From Winogradskyella vincentii (GTDB taxonomy: Bacteria; Bacteroidota; Bacteroidia; Flavobacteriales; Flavobacteriaceae): a stretch of DNA of 64,000 nucleotides. Positions 7,655 to 16,602 of the stretch are shown here, in pieces (the first letter of the stretch is position 1; each line of letters begins with the position of its first letter). The position numbers and the translations under genes were made by a program. The stretch spans positions 40,156-104,155 of the forward strand of contig NZ_JAIUJS010000009.1 in NCBI RefSeq assembly GCF_020166345.1, read 5' to 3'. The notes under the pieces are model-generated. The model was not told the origin of the DNA, did not search any database, and was given only the letters and a program-made list of their open reading frames with translations.

Positions 7655-9292
7655 TTAAACATGGTCGCCTAAGTGATGGTGTTCATCAATTAATGGACCG
7701 CCTTCTATAATCTGATCTGAAGCCTCACTAGCAAATTTCTCGAAATTCAAGTGGAATGAATGTGCCAATTGAATTGCTTTACTAATGTAAGCACCTTTTT
7801 GTAACCAAGTATTCATAGGGTCTAACATTTCTGTTGGAACGTTAGGACAATACTTAGGCATATTTAATCCAAATATTGGATGTTGTTCAAAATCAACGTT
7901 GTCTAAATCTCCATTTAATATGGCAGTGATCATAGCTCTTGTATATTTAAGCTTAATACGAGATCCAACTCCATAAGGACCACCACTCCAGCCAGTATTC
8001 ACTAACCATACGTTTACACCAGCTTCTTGCATTTTCTTGCTTAACATTTCTGCATATTTAGTTGGGTGTAATGGCATAAATGGCTCACCAAAACATGCTG
8101 AGAATGAAGGAACGGGTTCTGTAATACCAGCTTCTGTACCGGCAACCTTAGCAGTATAACCAGAAATGAAATGGTAAGCTGCTTGTCCAGGAGTTAATTT
8201 AGATACAGGAGGTAATACACCAAATGCATCACATGTTAAGAAAAATATGTTCTTAGGATTATCAGCATATGATGGAGTTTGAATATCATCTATATGATAG
8301 ATAGGGTAACTTACACGAGTATTCTGTGTAATACTACTATCAAAATAATCAACGTTGTTATTTTCATCAAAAATCACATTTTCTAGAATTGCTCCAGGCT
8401 TTATGGCTCTATAAATGTCTGGCTCTTTTTCTTCAGTAAGGTCAATGGTTTTAGCATAACATCCACCTTCAAAATTGAAGATTCTATTTTCCGCTGTCCA
8501 ACCATGTTCGTCATCACCTATTAATTTACGTTCAGGATCCGCTGAAAGTGTTGTTTTACCAGTACCAGATAAACCAAAGAAAATTGCAGTATCTCCAGCC
8601 TCGCCAACATTTGCCGAACAGTGCATTGGTAATACGTTTTTGTCAACTGGTAATATCATATTCAAAGCAGAGAATATACCTTTCTTCATTTCACCTGTGT
8701 AAGCAGAACCACCAACTAAGGCAATTTTCTTAGTGAAATTAAGTATAGAGAAATTACCTTGTCTTAAACCATATTTAGCAGGCTCAGGACATTCGTAACC
8801 AGGTGCACAAAGTACCAGCCATTCTTCTTCAAAATTTTCTAATTCTTCTTCTGAAGGTCTTAAGAACATGTTATAAATAAACATGTTAGACCAAGGATAT
8901 TCAGTTATAGTTCTAACGTTTAATCTGTATTTTGGATCAGCACAAACATATCCGTCACGCGCAAAAATTTCTTTACCACTAAGATATTTTTCAATCTCAC
9001 CTTGTAAGAAATCAAAGTTCTCAGGAGAAATTCCTTTATTTGTTTTTCCCCACCAAACTCTATCTTTAGTATAATCATCTTTAACTAAAAATCTATCTTG
9101 AGGTGAGCGTCCTGTGAATTTCCCAGTATTAATGGCTAATGTACCATTTGCAGTCTCTTTTCCCATACCTTTTTCAACGGTAATGGCTTGTAATTTTTTT
9201 GGCGATAAATTCCAATGAACTTTAGAATCTATAATACCATACTTTGTAAGGTCTCTTGTCTTCATCTTTTGATCTTTTAATAATGTTTCCAT
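7655..9292 (-). CDS. pckA: Phosphoenolpyruvate carboxykinase (ATP)
   Basis: A 545-residue ATP-type PEP carboxykinase, which converts oxaloacetate plus ATP to PEP, CO2 and ADP in gluconeogenesis. The P-loop (kinase-1a) GLSGTGKTT spans residues 240-248 and the kinase-2 motif GDDEHGW spans 259-265. The substrate-site GRSPQDRF (61-68) and the MHCSANVG motif (223-230) are present. Length matches the family. Met1 and Met10 are both possible starts; Met1 gives the full length used here. The SLC13-type transporter gene lies 26 bp upstream on the same strand, so the pair is probably co-transcribed, which would fit import of dicarboxylates feeding PEP synthesis. Confidence 0.96.
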   Translation of the reverse strand: METLLKDQKMKTRDLTKYGIIDSKVHWNLSPKKLQAITVEKGMGKETANGTLAINTGKFTGRSPQDRFLVKDDYTKDRVWWGKTNKGISPENFDFLQGEIEKYLSGKEIFARDGYVCADPKYRLNVRTITEYPWSNMFIYNMFLRPSEEELENFEEEWLVLCAPGYECPEPAKYGLRQGNFSILNFTKKIALVGGSAYTGEMKKGIFSALNMILPVDKNVLPMHCSANVGEAGDTAIFFGLSGTGKTTLSADPERKLIGDDEHGWTAENRIFNFEGGCYAKTIDLTEEKEPDIYRAIKPGAILENVIFDENNNVDYFDSSITQNTRVSYPIYHIDDIQTPSYADNPKNIFFLTCDAFGVLPPVSKLTPGQAAYHFISGYTAKVAGTEAGITEPVPSFSACFGEPFMPLHPTKYAEMLSKKMQEAGVNVWLVNTGWSGGPYGVGSRIKLKYTRAMITAILNGDLDNVDFEQHPIFGLNMPKYCPNVPTEMLDPMNTWLQKGAYISKAIQLAHSFHLNFEKFASEASDQIIEGGPLIDEHHHLGDHV

Positions 9293-9318
9293 GAGTTAAT
9301 AATTTATTTTGACGTTTT

Positions 9319-11157
9319 TTAAAATGGCCATATTAATGGCACTAATAATAATGTTGATATTAAAAACAGTAGGAGCAAAGGAGCGCCCACTCTTACATAA
9401 TCTATAAACTTGTAACCACCTGATGTCATTACCATAGCGTTTGTTGTTGTACCGACAGGTGTTAAAAATGCTGTTGAAGCACTAATGGCAACCGCAATCA
9501 TAAATGGAGCCGCAGATAAGCTTAATGTGTTAGCGGCAATAATAACAATCGGTGCCATAAGTACTGCCGTAGCAGAATTGTTAATAACTTGACTAAATCC
9601 AGTAGTTAATAAGAACACACCTGCTAATAGTGCAATAGGATCTAAGCTACCAAGTGTATTCACTAGTCCTTGGGCAATGAGTTCAGCAGTTCCGGTTTTT
9701 TGTAAAGCAATACCCATTGGAATCATTGCTGCTATCATTACAACACTTATCCAACTTATACCTTTGTAGGCTTTAGATATTGGCACACAACCTGTGATAA
9801 GTATGATACCTGCAGAAATCAAGGCAGCTACAGCACCAGGAACAATTTTAAATACCAATAGTACAATCATTAAAACCAGAGCAAACAAAGCGATGTACGA
9901 TTTGGATGTAAGATTGGTAACTGTTTTAGACATACCCTCTGGACTGCCACATATCACAAGGTTTTCATGGTGTACCTTTAATTGTTCAATATCACTCCAT
10001 ATGCCTCTAACTAAGAATGCATCTCCAGCTTTAACTCTAACTTCTCTTTCTGTAAATGGTTTATTGTTTCTTGAAGCTGCCATTAATTGAACTCCAAACC
10101 GTTTAAAGAATCTACCAATTCTTATTTTTCTACCAACTAGGAGAGATTTTGGAGTAACTAAAATTTCAGCCATACCAACCTCTTGGTTAATAAGGTTGTT
10201 TCGCAGCTCATTAGCAACTGGTTCTAATGGAAGTAGACCTAATCTAAACTTAATCATTAAGGCATTAATAGCTGGTGTATCACCTTTTACCGTAATAATA
10301 TCGTGATATTTAAATTCCGTACCATCTTCAGGGAATTCTATAAATGGGTCGTTCCCTTTTAACCGATTTGGGTGTCTTCGTTTTATTCTAAGGATAGAAA
10401 CGTTATGATTATTCTCAAAGTCCCATTCACCTAACTTGGTGCCTAAAAGAGGAGAAACTGAACGTACTCTTAACCTATAATAATCATCATCGACTTTATA
10501 TGCTTCAATCCATTTATGAAGTGTTGTGCTTATATCAACCGGTTTGTTGTTTGTTTTATTATTTGGTAAAAGTTTGTAACCAATAAATCTGAAGTACAAT
10601 AATGCAAGTAAAAGTAAAGGCAACCCAATTAAGGCAAATTCAAAGAATGAGAATCCTTCTAAGCCACTTTCTAGCATGGTATTGTTTACAATGATATTAG
10701 GAGGTGTACCTGTTAAGGTTAATAGTCCTCCTGTGTTTGATCCAAAAGCTACAGGCATCAACATCTTAGATGGTAAGGTTCCGATACTCCATGCAGAAGA
10801 AATAGTCACTGGCATAAGAGTAGCGACAGTACCTGTATTACTAACTACACCAGACAAAAGACCAGAACCTAAAGTAGTAATCAACAATAGTTTTGTTGAA
10901 CTTTTTCCTGCTAGTTTTATGAATTTTTCTCCAGCCATTGCTGTCCATCCTGTTTGAGATAGGCCTTCTCCAATTATAAATAAGGCTGCAATCATAATCA
11001 CTGTTGGATTACTAAAACCACTTAATGTTTCATCTAACGTTAGTATTCCGAATAGAAACAAACTTAACATTGAAATCAGTGCAATAATATCTGGTGTGAA
11101 TTTGCCCCAAATAAATAAGGCGATGGTAATGATTAAAATTGCAAGCATTAAGCTCAT
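9319..11157 (-). CDS. SLC13/DASS-type permease with two RCK_C (TrkA-C) domains
   Basis: A 612-residue inner-membrane transporter. Membrane segments fill residues 1-195 and 415-612. Between them is a soluble insert with two TrkA-C-like domains (about 215-305 and 315-400). The two substrate-site signatures of the DASS fold are visible: LTGTPPNIIV near residues 148-157 and TPVGTTTNAM in the C-terminal half. Family members carry citrate, dicarboxylates or sulfate with Na+; the RCK_C subgroup is poorly characterised, so the substrate is uncertain. Location directly upstream of pckA hints at C4-dicarboxylates, which is inference only. Confidence 0.85.
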   Translation of the reverse strand: MSLMLAILIITIALFIWGKFTPDIIALISMLSLFLFGILTLDETLSGFSNPTVIMIAALFIIGEGLSQTGWTAMAGEKFIKLAGKSSTKLLLITTLGSGLLSGVVSNTGTVATLMPVTISSAWSIGTLPSKMLMPVAFGSNTGGLLTLTGTPPNIIVNNTMLESGLEGFSFFEFALIGLPLLLLALLYFRFIGYKLLPNNKTNNKPVDISTTLHKWIEAYKVDDDYYRLRVRSVSPLLGTKLGEWDFENNHNVSILRIKRRHPNRLKGNDPFIEFPEDGTEFKYHDIITVKGDTPAINALMIKFRLGLLPLEPVANELRNNLINQEVGMAEILVTPKSLLVGRKIRIGRFFKRFGVQLMAASRNNKPFTEREVRVKAGDAFLVRGIWSDIEQLKVHHENLVICGSPEGMSKTVTNLTSKSYIALFALVLMIVLLVFKIVPGAVAALISAGIILITGCVPISKAYKGISWISVVMIAAMIPMGIALQKTGTAELIAQGLVNTLGSLDPIALLAGVFLLTTGFSQVINNSATAVLMAPIVIIAANTLSLSAAPFMIAVAISASTAFLTPVGTTTNAMVMTSGGYKFIDYVRVGAPLLLLFLISTLLLVPLIWPF

Positions 11158-11346
11158 AGATGGTTCTATCTCTAATTATGGTGTAAAGTTAGTGGCATTA
11201 AAAGCCAATATTTATGACGAATGTCATGCTTTTATATTATTATGAATTTTTCAACTTTGCTCATTTTTTTAATGCTTAAATGGCATTATTTTAAACCGAT
11301 AACGTTTGCGAAATAGAAAGAAAATGATAATCTATCTACTTTTTAA

Positions 11347-11354
11347 TATTTTTG
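11347..11354 (+). promoter_or_regulatory. Candidate -7 promoter element of bshB1
   Basis: TATTTTTG matches TAnnTTTG and lies 24 bp before the bshB1 ATG at 11379. No -33 TTTG at the usual spacing. Confidence 0.35.
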
Positions 11355-11378
11355 ACATCACAGAAAAGTAAAAATTAA

Positions 11379-12098
11379 ATGAAATTAGACATTTTAGCCA
11401 TTGGAGCACATCCAGATGACGTTGAATTAGGTTGTGGCGCAACACTCGCTAAAGAGGTTTCCAATGGAAAAAAAATTGGTATAATTGATTTAACTCGTGG
11501 TGAACTTGGAACAAGAGGGACAGCTGAAACACGCGATGAAGAATCTTTTAATGCAGCCAAGATTCTTGGTGTTAAGAGCAGATATAATATGCAGTTTGCA
11601 GATGGGTTTTTTGTTAATGACAAATTACATCAATTAGAATTAATTAAAATGATACGTTTCTATAGGCCAGAAATTGTAATCTGCAATGCAATAGAGGATA
11701 GGCATATAGATCATGCAAAAGGAAGTAAACTAGTTAGTGACTCTTGTTTTTTAAGTGGATTAAGAAAAATAGATACTTTTAATAAGGATAATACTGCACA
11801 AGATGCTTGGAGACCAAAAGCCGTTTATCACTATATTCAATGGCAGGACTTGGAACCAGATATTGTAGTAGATGTTTCGGGTTATATGGATAAAAAAATG
11901 GAAGCTGTTTTAGCTTATAAAACTCAGTTTTACGATCCAAATAATAATGAACCAGAGACACCTATTTCGAGCAAAAATTTTACTGATAGTATAAAATATA
12001 GAGCTAGAAACCTTGGGAGATTGGTTGGTGCTGAATATGGTGAAGGCTTCACAGCAGAACGATATCCTGCTGTAGAATCTCTTTTCGACCTAAAATAA
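11379..12098 (+). CDS. bshB1: Bacillithiol biosynthesis deacetylase BshB1
   Basis: A 239-residue LmbE/PIG-L family zinc enzyme. The metal motif AHPDD spans residues 10-14 (His11, Asp14) and the second ligand lies in DRHIDH (107-112). The family's N-acetylglucosaminyl-malate deacetylase form, BshB1, is widespread in Bacteroidota, which use bacillithiol as the main low-molecular-weight thiol. The GTRGTAETR segment (44-52) is typical of BshB1. It removes acetate from GlcNAc-malate before cysteine ligation. The gene stands alone, followed by tRNA-His. Confidence 0.92.
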   Translation: MKLDILAIGAHPDDVELGCGATLAKEVSNGKKIGIIDLTRGELGTRGTAETRDEESFNAAKILGVKSRYNMQFADGFFVNDKLHQLELIKMIRFYRPEIVICNAIEDRHIDHAKGSKLVSDSCFLSGLRKIDTFNKDNTAQDAWRPKAVYHYIQWQDLEPDIVVDVSGYMDKKMEAVLAYKTQFYDPNNNEPETPISSKNFTDSIKYRARNLGRLVGAEYGEGFTAERYPAVESLFDLK

Positions 12099-12111
12099 GT
12101 AAAGAAAACAC

Positions 12112-12142
12112 TTTGTAGAAAATTGTAAATAATTTACATTTG
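12112..12142 (+). promoter_or_regulatory. Consensus Bacteroidota promoter of tRNA-His
   Basis: TTTG (12112-12115), then a 19 bp spacer, then TACATTTG (12135-12142). This is an exact match to the TTTG-N19-TAnnTTTG form, 16 bp before the tRNA. Confidence 0.85.
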
Positions 12143-12158
12143 CAGTCCAATTTAAAAT

Positions 12159-12233
12159 GGTGGTTGTAGCTCAGTTGGTTAGAGCGCCTGATTGTGGTTC
12201 AGGAGGTCGTCGGTTCGAGACCGATCTTCCACC
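12159..12233 (+). tRNA. tRNA-His (anticodon GTG)
   Basis: Cloverleaf with D arm GCTC/GAGC, anticodon stem CCTGA/TCAGG around loop TTGTGGT (anticodon GTG) and T arm around TTCGAGA. The extra 5' G (12159) paired with C73 is the histidine identity element. CCA is not encoded. The acceptor stem has two adjacent U-U oppositions (positions 5-68 and 6-67). Confidence 0.93.
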
Positions 12234-12243
12234 CAAAAAGACC

Positions 12244-12273
12244 AAGCCTTTCGGAAACGAAGGGCTTTTTTTG
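12244..12273 (+). terminator. Rho-independent terminator after tRNA-His
   Basis: Ten-pair stem AAGCCTTTCG / CGAAGGGCTT (one G-U pair) with a GAAA tetraloop, followed by a T run. Confidence 0.85.
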
Positions 12274-12278
12274 TATAA

Positions 12279-12310
12279 AAAAAGTCCATTCAAATTTGAA
12301 TGGACTTTTT
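12279..12310 (-). terminator. Perfect 16+16 palindrome, terminator of the M28 peptidase gene
   Basis: The 32 bp sequence is exactly self-complementary around 12294/12295, with A and T runs on both ends. It lies 18 bp beyond the stop of the minus-strand peptidase gene and could also back up the tRNA terminator. Confidence 0.8.
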
Positions 12311-12328
12311 AATATTATCATTTATTAT

Positions 12329-13915
12329 TTATTGTTCACTTGCTTTGTCTACAACAATGCGTTCTTCACGATTTGCTATTTCCCAGGCTGTATGAAAAAC
12401 AAGCCTAGTTCTGTTTTCTAATAAATCGTATTCAATTTTATCAGGTGTATCCGTATCCTTATGATAATCTGCATGAGTGCCATTGAAATAAAATATCACA
12501 GGAACATTATTTTTTGCAAAATTGTAATGATCTGAGCGATAATAATATCTGTTTGGATCGTTCTCATCATTGTAAGTATAATCTAATTCTACATTAGTAT
12601 ATTTCTTGTTTACTTCTTCAGAAAGGCCATGTAGATCAGAACTCAATTTATCACTTCCAATGAGATAAACATAGTTTCTACTGCCTTCCTTGCGTTTCGG
12701 ATCGATACGACCAATCATATCAATATTTAGATTTGCCACTGTGTTTTCCAGTGGAAAGATAGGATCCATATCAGTGTAATATCTTGACCCTAAAAGACCT
12801 TTTTCTTCTCCGGTAACATGCAAAAACAAGATAGAACGTTTAGGTCCATCACCTGCTAATTGAGCTGTCTTAAAAGCTTCAGCTATTTCTAAAATTGCAA
12901 TTGTACCAGAACCATCATCATCAGCACCGTTATACACTTTACCATTCTTTACACCTTCATGATCTAAATGGGCAGAAATAACTAAAATCTCTTCAGGTTT
13001 TTCTGAACCTTCAATAAATGCTACAACATTTTCTGAAGATACGTTGATTGAGTTATTCTCAACTGCCATTTTTAAATCGGTATTAACAACTTTAGGAGTA
13101 TTATCATCTATAATTTCAGAATGAAGTGCAGTTGCAACATCTTTATTTACCATTAGCATCATCATTCCTTCCTCCTTGCTTTTTAACGAAAGGCGACCTG
13201 CAGAACCAGAGGAAGCTTGACGCTTAAAATAAGGAGCATATCTTGAAAACAAATCTTCATCTAAATAAATCAATCCTTTAACTCCATTTTCCATTGCGGC
13301 TTGGCTTTTACTAGATAATGATTGACGTCCGTTAGTCCATTTAGTGTCTTCTTTATCACCAGAAGTAATATAGTTGCCATCCGCGTCTTTAGGTTCTCCT
13401 GCTTTGGCTAAAACAATTTTACCCTTAACATCAACACCTTTATAATCTGAGTAATTATCGGCGTCAATACCATAACCAACATATACAACTTCATTAATTG
13501 ATACATCAACTGATTCGGAAACGGCTACAGCAATAAGATCTTTAAAATTTTCAAATGTTTTGCCATTGACACTGAGTTGCGCTTCCGCTACTTTTTGCTT
13601 TTCAAGTGGTACATCTTGAAAATAATTATCGCCAAGTGGTGATGCAATGCCCATATCTTGGTATTTAGTTTTTAAATAATCTACAGCCAATTTCTGACCT
13701 TTTTCACCGGTTTCTCTACCTTCAAACTCATCTGACGCATATTTGTAAAGCATTTCCTTTAATTCGTCTGAGGTAATTGTTGCTGCATAAGTTGCTGGAG
13801 TAGCAACATTTGTAGATTTAGTTTCAGGTGTCGGTGCAGGTGCTGCACTCTTGGTGGATGTACCACAACTTGCAATAATCAGTGAGACACACCAAAGTAT
13901 AAGTAATTTCTTCAT
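12329..13915 (-). CDS. M28 family metallopeptidase lipoprotein with PA domain
   Basis: A 528-residue lipoprotein (lipobox IIASC, Cys17) followed by a Thr/Pro/Ala-rich linker. A protease-associated (PA) insert lies about residues 120-290, and the M28 zinc aminopeptidase domain follows. Zinc and catalytic residues sit in ISAHLDHEG, NGADDDGSG, VTGEEKGLLGS, NIDMIGR and the late HADYH motif. These enzymes remove N-terminal amino acids with a two-zinc centre, here at the cell surface or in the periplasm. The next gene upstream (14011-15042) is a shorter paralogue without the PA insert. The motif set is complete, so activity is expected. Confidence 0.92.
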   Translation of the reverse strand: MKKLLILWCVSLIIASCGTSTKSAAPAPTPETKSTNVATPATYAATITSDELKEMLYKYASDEFEGRETGEKGQKLAVDYLKTKYQDMGIASPLGDNYFQDVPLEKQKVAEAQLSVNGKTFENFKDLIAVAVSESVDVSINEVVYVGYGIDADNYSDYKGVDVKGKIVLAKAGEPKDADGNYITSGDKEDTKWTNGRQSLSSKSQAAMENGVKGLIYLDEDLFSRYAPYFKRQASSGSAGRLSLKSKEEGMMMLMVNKDVATALHSEIIDDNTPKVVNTDLKMAVENNSINVSSENVVAFIEGSEKPEEILVISAHLDHEGVKNGKVYNGADDDGSGTIAILEIAEAFKTAQLAGDGPKRSILFLHVTGEEKGLLGSRYYTDMDPIFPLENTVANLNIDMIGRIDPKRKEGSRNYVYLIGSDKLSSDLHGLSEEVNKKYTNVELDYTYNDENDPNRYYYRSDHYNFAKNNVPVIFYFNGTHADYHKDTDTPDKIEYDLLENRTRLVFHTAWEIANREERIVVDKASEQ

Positions 13916-14010
13916 TAATTTATTGTTAGATAATTGTTTAAACAGCAGTAAAGCTACAAAAATTAAGAGGCCTTACTTAATACACTAAATTTCTTTTAAC
14001 AAACTTTAAC

Positions 14011-15042
14011 TTAAATTTTCTCGGCCTTAAGTTTAACAGGAGAATTAGCTAAATACCAAGCAGTTGCGAAGACCAATTTCGTTCTCTTGGATAGCAATGG
14101 ATAATTTATCTTTTCAGCCGTGTCGGTTGGTTTTGTGTAATCTTCATGTTCACCGTTAAAGAAAAAGATAACTGGTATTCCTTTTAAAGCAAAATTGTAG
14201 TGATCAGACCGGTAATAATATCGGTTAGTATCTTTTTCTGCATTAAAAGTGTAGTCTATTTCAAGATTTGTAAAAGTAGAGTTGGCTGTCTGCGCTATAA
14301 AATGTAACTCAGTACTGATTCTATCTGAACCTATGAGATAAATGTAATCTTCCTTGTTTTTATGCACATCGTCAACCCGACCAATCATATCAATATTTAA
14401 GGTTGATACGGTATTTTCAATTGGGAAAATAGGATTATTGGTGTAATATCTGGAGCCGTGTAGTCCAATTTCTTCAGCCGTAACGTGAAGAAAAACAATA
14501 CTACGTTTAGGTCCATTCCCATCAATTGCAGCCTGCTTAAATGCTTCTGCCATTTCTAATACAGCTGCAGTACCTGATCCATTATCATCTGCTCCATTAT
14601 ATATTTGACCATCGATTATTCCTTCGTGGTCAGAATGTGCAGAAATGTAAATATATTCATCAGGAAATTGAGACCCTTCAATAAATGCTATAATGTTTTG
14701 AGACGCTTTAACGTCCTCTGGTAAGACTTCTTCAGGAACTACTTGAAAATAATCTGGATGCGATTCTGGCGCCTTAATATTTTGCTGGGAATAATAAGAT
14801 CTAATATAATTACAGACTTCATTATGTCCAGGTTCACCTGTCATTCGTCCCTCATACTTATCATCCGAAATTTCCTCGACGTGTAGTTTTAATTCCTCTT
14901 CAGTAATTGTGTTTAAGTACTTGTCAACGATTTCTTTATCATCATAAGAAATACTATTCTTAAGGTTTTCAATTCTTTCGCTATGTCTAAGAGTAGAACA
15001 TGAACCGACAAGAACCAATGCTGAGGCAAATAGTAATTTCAT
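14011..15042 (-). CDS. M28 family metallopeptidase lipoprotein, short paralogue lacking the PA domain
   Basis: A 343-residue lipoprotein (lipobox ending GSC, Cys15). It has a short N-terminal helical region like its neighbour's, then goes directly into the M28 domain: ISAHSDHEG, NGADDNGSG, VTAEEIGLHGS, NIDMIGR and the late GEHEDY segment. Compared with the 528-residue neighbour it lacks the PA domain, and the junction is in frame. The late zinc-ligand histidine of the neighbour (HADYH) corresponds to HEDYT here, so His is still present once. The two genes are tandem, 95 bp apart, and are likely an old duplication. Confidence 0.88.
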   Translation of the reverse strand: MKLLFASALVLVGSCSTLRHSERIENLKNSISYDDKEIVDKYLNTITEEELKLHVEEISDDKYEGRMTGEPGHNEVCNYIRSYYSQQNIKAPESHPDYFQVVPEEVLPEDVKASQNIIAFIEGSQFPDEYIYISAHSDHEGIIDGQIYNGADDNGSGTAAVLEMAEAFKQAAIDGNGPKRSIVFLHVTAEEIGLHGSRYYTNNPIFPIENTVSTLNIDMIGRVDDVHKNKEDYIYLIGSDRISTELHFIAQTANSTFTNLEIDYTFNAEKDTNRYYYRSDHYNFALKGIPVIFFFNGEHEDYTKPTDTAEKINYPLLSKRTKLVFATAWYLANSPVKLKAEKI

Positions 15043-15112
15043 AGATAAATAACTGATTTGCGCAAAAATAAATTAAAAATTTTAATATATGTTAATAGAA
15101 TTAAGTGGGTAA

Positions 15113-15448
15113 TTACAAATCTTCATCGATTTCTAAATCTTCGAGAATTTCTTTAGAATCTTCAAGATTTTCTTCTGCTCTTTGTTCTAATTGCTCAGTA
15201 TCTCCTAATTCTGTGGTATTGAATACACCCTTGTAAATGGTTAAGGCCAATGAAATAATAACCAACAAAAATATGTATTGAATTGTTTTTGTTTTTGTAT
15301 TCTGCTTTTTGGAAATAAATAATATCATTAAGCCACATAAAAACGCAACGATAATTGGTATAATGGCTAGATTTGAAAGTGGTGTTACAGCAAGAATGGT
15401 TGCTAATATTGCTGTAATAAAGCCAAGAACTATAAATACTTTTTTCAT
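15113..15448 (-). CDS. Small membrane protein with acidic tail, unknown
   Basis: A 111-residue protein with three hydrophobic segments (about 4-24, 27-46 and 58-76), followed by a soluble tail very rich in Glu and Asp. Its start is 3 bp from the stop of the DUF3108 gene, so the two are co-transcribed. No family is recognised. Confidence 0.65.
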   Translation of the reverse strand: MKKVFIVLGFITAILATILAVTPLSNLAIIPIIVAFLCGLMILFISKKQNTKTKTIQYIFLLVIISLALTIYKGVFNTTELGDTEQLEQRAEENLEDSKEILEDLEIDEDL

Positions 15449-15451
15449 GTT

Positions 15452-16231
15452 TTAATATTTTAAGCCTGATGCTGAATCAATTTTTAATTCACCGTTACCA
15501 ACTGGTATTTTAAATTTGGCATAAACTGGTATTTTATTTTGATCTGCTGTTAACCAAATTAAATTAGAGTTACTACCTTTTAGAACATTGCCATTTAGCA
15601 TTGAAATGGCCAATTTATAGCATTCTTTTCTACCAATATTTGTTGATATAGTTTCTTTTGATACATAACGAACCGAAATTACAGTTTCTTCATTATCAAA
15701 AAGAACAGTAAGGTTTTGCTGATCGCCAGGATTTGCTTTATGAATATCCATGTTTCTTATACTATACAATGTTGTTACCAAGTCTTTTGTTGAAGGGCTT
15801 AATTTTAAAGTTTTATTGGTTTCCCAAATTGTTCCATCACCTCTTTTTTTCTTTCTGTTGCTTTGTACAGTATTTGTTTTATGACTGAATTTATATTGCA
15901 TAAACTTATAATAGCCACCTTCACTAATATCTCTTTTATAAAGATAAGGTGTCAAGGTTTTTGGATTTACATAGCTTTCATATAAATCTCTAATCTTAAA
16001 AAAATTGTCCCACTTTTTAAAAGTTGCAGCAGTACATTTAAGTCTAAGTAATGTGCTTTTTGAGGTTTTTACCTCGCTTGTTTCCATTTTAACTTGTGCT
16101 ATATCAGTTAGTATTCCTGACATATTATAGGATGCTGTATATACCAATTTCTCACCTGAGGCAATGGTTTTGTTTTGGGCAAAACTTTGAAGTCCAATTA
16201 CAAGCATAAAAGCAAAAAAATAATTTTTCAT
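15452..16231 (-). CDS. DUF3108 domain periplasmic protein
   Basis: I place the start at ATG 16231 (259 residues) because it opens a clean signal peptide ending SFAQ; a longer frame to 16267 adds a non-signal extension. The mature part begins GEKLVYTASYN, and later stretches such as LTPYLYKRDISEGGYY and a C-terminal IPVYAKFKIPVGNGELKI strand match the DUF3108 family. The function is unknown; proteins of this kind are predicted to form a large curved beta-sheet in the periplasm. It is followed by the small acidic-tail membrane protein. Confidence 0.8.
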   Translation of the reverse strand: MKNYFFAFMLVIGLQSFAQNKTIASGEKLVYTASYNMSGILTDIAQVKMETSEVKTSKSTLLRLKCTAATFKKWDNFFKIRDLYESYVNPKTLTPYLYKRDISEGGYYKFMQYKFSHKTNTVQSNRKKKRGDGTIWETNKTLKLSPSTKDLVTTLYSIRNMDIHKANPGDQQNLTVLFDNEETVISVRYVSKETISTNIGRKECYKLAISMLNGNVLKGSNSNLIWLTADQNKIPVYAKFKIPVGNGELKIDSASGLKY

Positions 16232-16364
16232 AAGTTTTAATTTCTCTAATAACGATTTTATAATCATTTATTGTGCCGAAAATACAATGCTTTGCTAAAT
16301 GTTGCTAATTTAATTTTCAATTGATTTGCCATTTTGGTTTAATTGAAAAAACTAAAGAAAAATC

Positions 16365-16395
16365 TTTGGCTAGATAAAAAAGCGTTTTATATTTG
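16365..16395 (+). promoter_or_regulatory. Consensus Bacteroidota promoter of tRNA-Ser
   Basis: TTTG (16365-16368), a 19 bp spacer, then TATATTTG (16388-16395), 11 bp before the tRNA. It has the same exact architecture and spacing as the tRNA-His promoter. Confidence 0.85.
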
Positions 16396-16406
16396 CATCC
16401 GCTATT

Positions 16407-16491
16407 GGAGAAATGGCAGAGTGGTCGAATGCACTGGTCTTGAAAACCAGCGAGGGTCACACCTCCGGGGGTTCGAATCCCTCTTTCTCCG
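16407..16491 (+). tRNA. tRNA-Ser (anticodon TGA)
   Basis: An 85 nt class II tRNA. The acceptor stem GGAGAAA/TTTCTCC is perfect, the anticodon loop CTTGAAA gives anticodon TGA, and there is a long variable arm and a standard TTCGAAT T loop. The discriminator is G and no CCA is encoded. Confidence 0.96.
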
Positions 16492-16492
16492 C

Positions 16493-16529
16493 AAAACCCT
16501 TTTTAATCGTATGATTTTAAAGGGTTTTT
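16493..16529 (+). terminator. Terminator after tRNA-Ser
   Basis: Stem AAAACCCTTT (16493-16502) with AAAGGGTTTT (16519-16528), extended by AATC/GATT, followed by T-rich sequence. Confidence 0.75.
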
Positions 16530-16602
16530 AATTTTTGGAAATCTTTCAATAGCTGATTTAATATCAAGTTTTTTAGCGTTGATAGAACCCATATATTAAT
16601 TG

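Noticed and set aside
12194..12421. 75-codon frame across tRNA-His and its terminators
   Set aside because: It overlaps the tRNA, two terminators and the end of the peptidase gene; its coding content is accidental.
16343..16531. 62-codon frame across tRNA-Ser
   Set aside because: It overlaps the tRNA, its promoter and its terminator.
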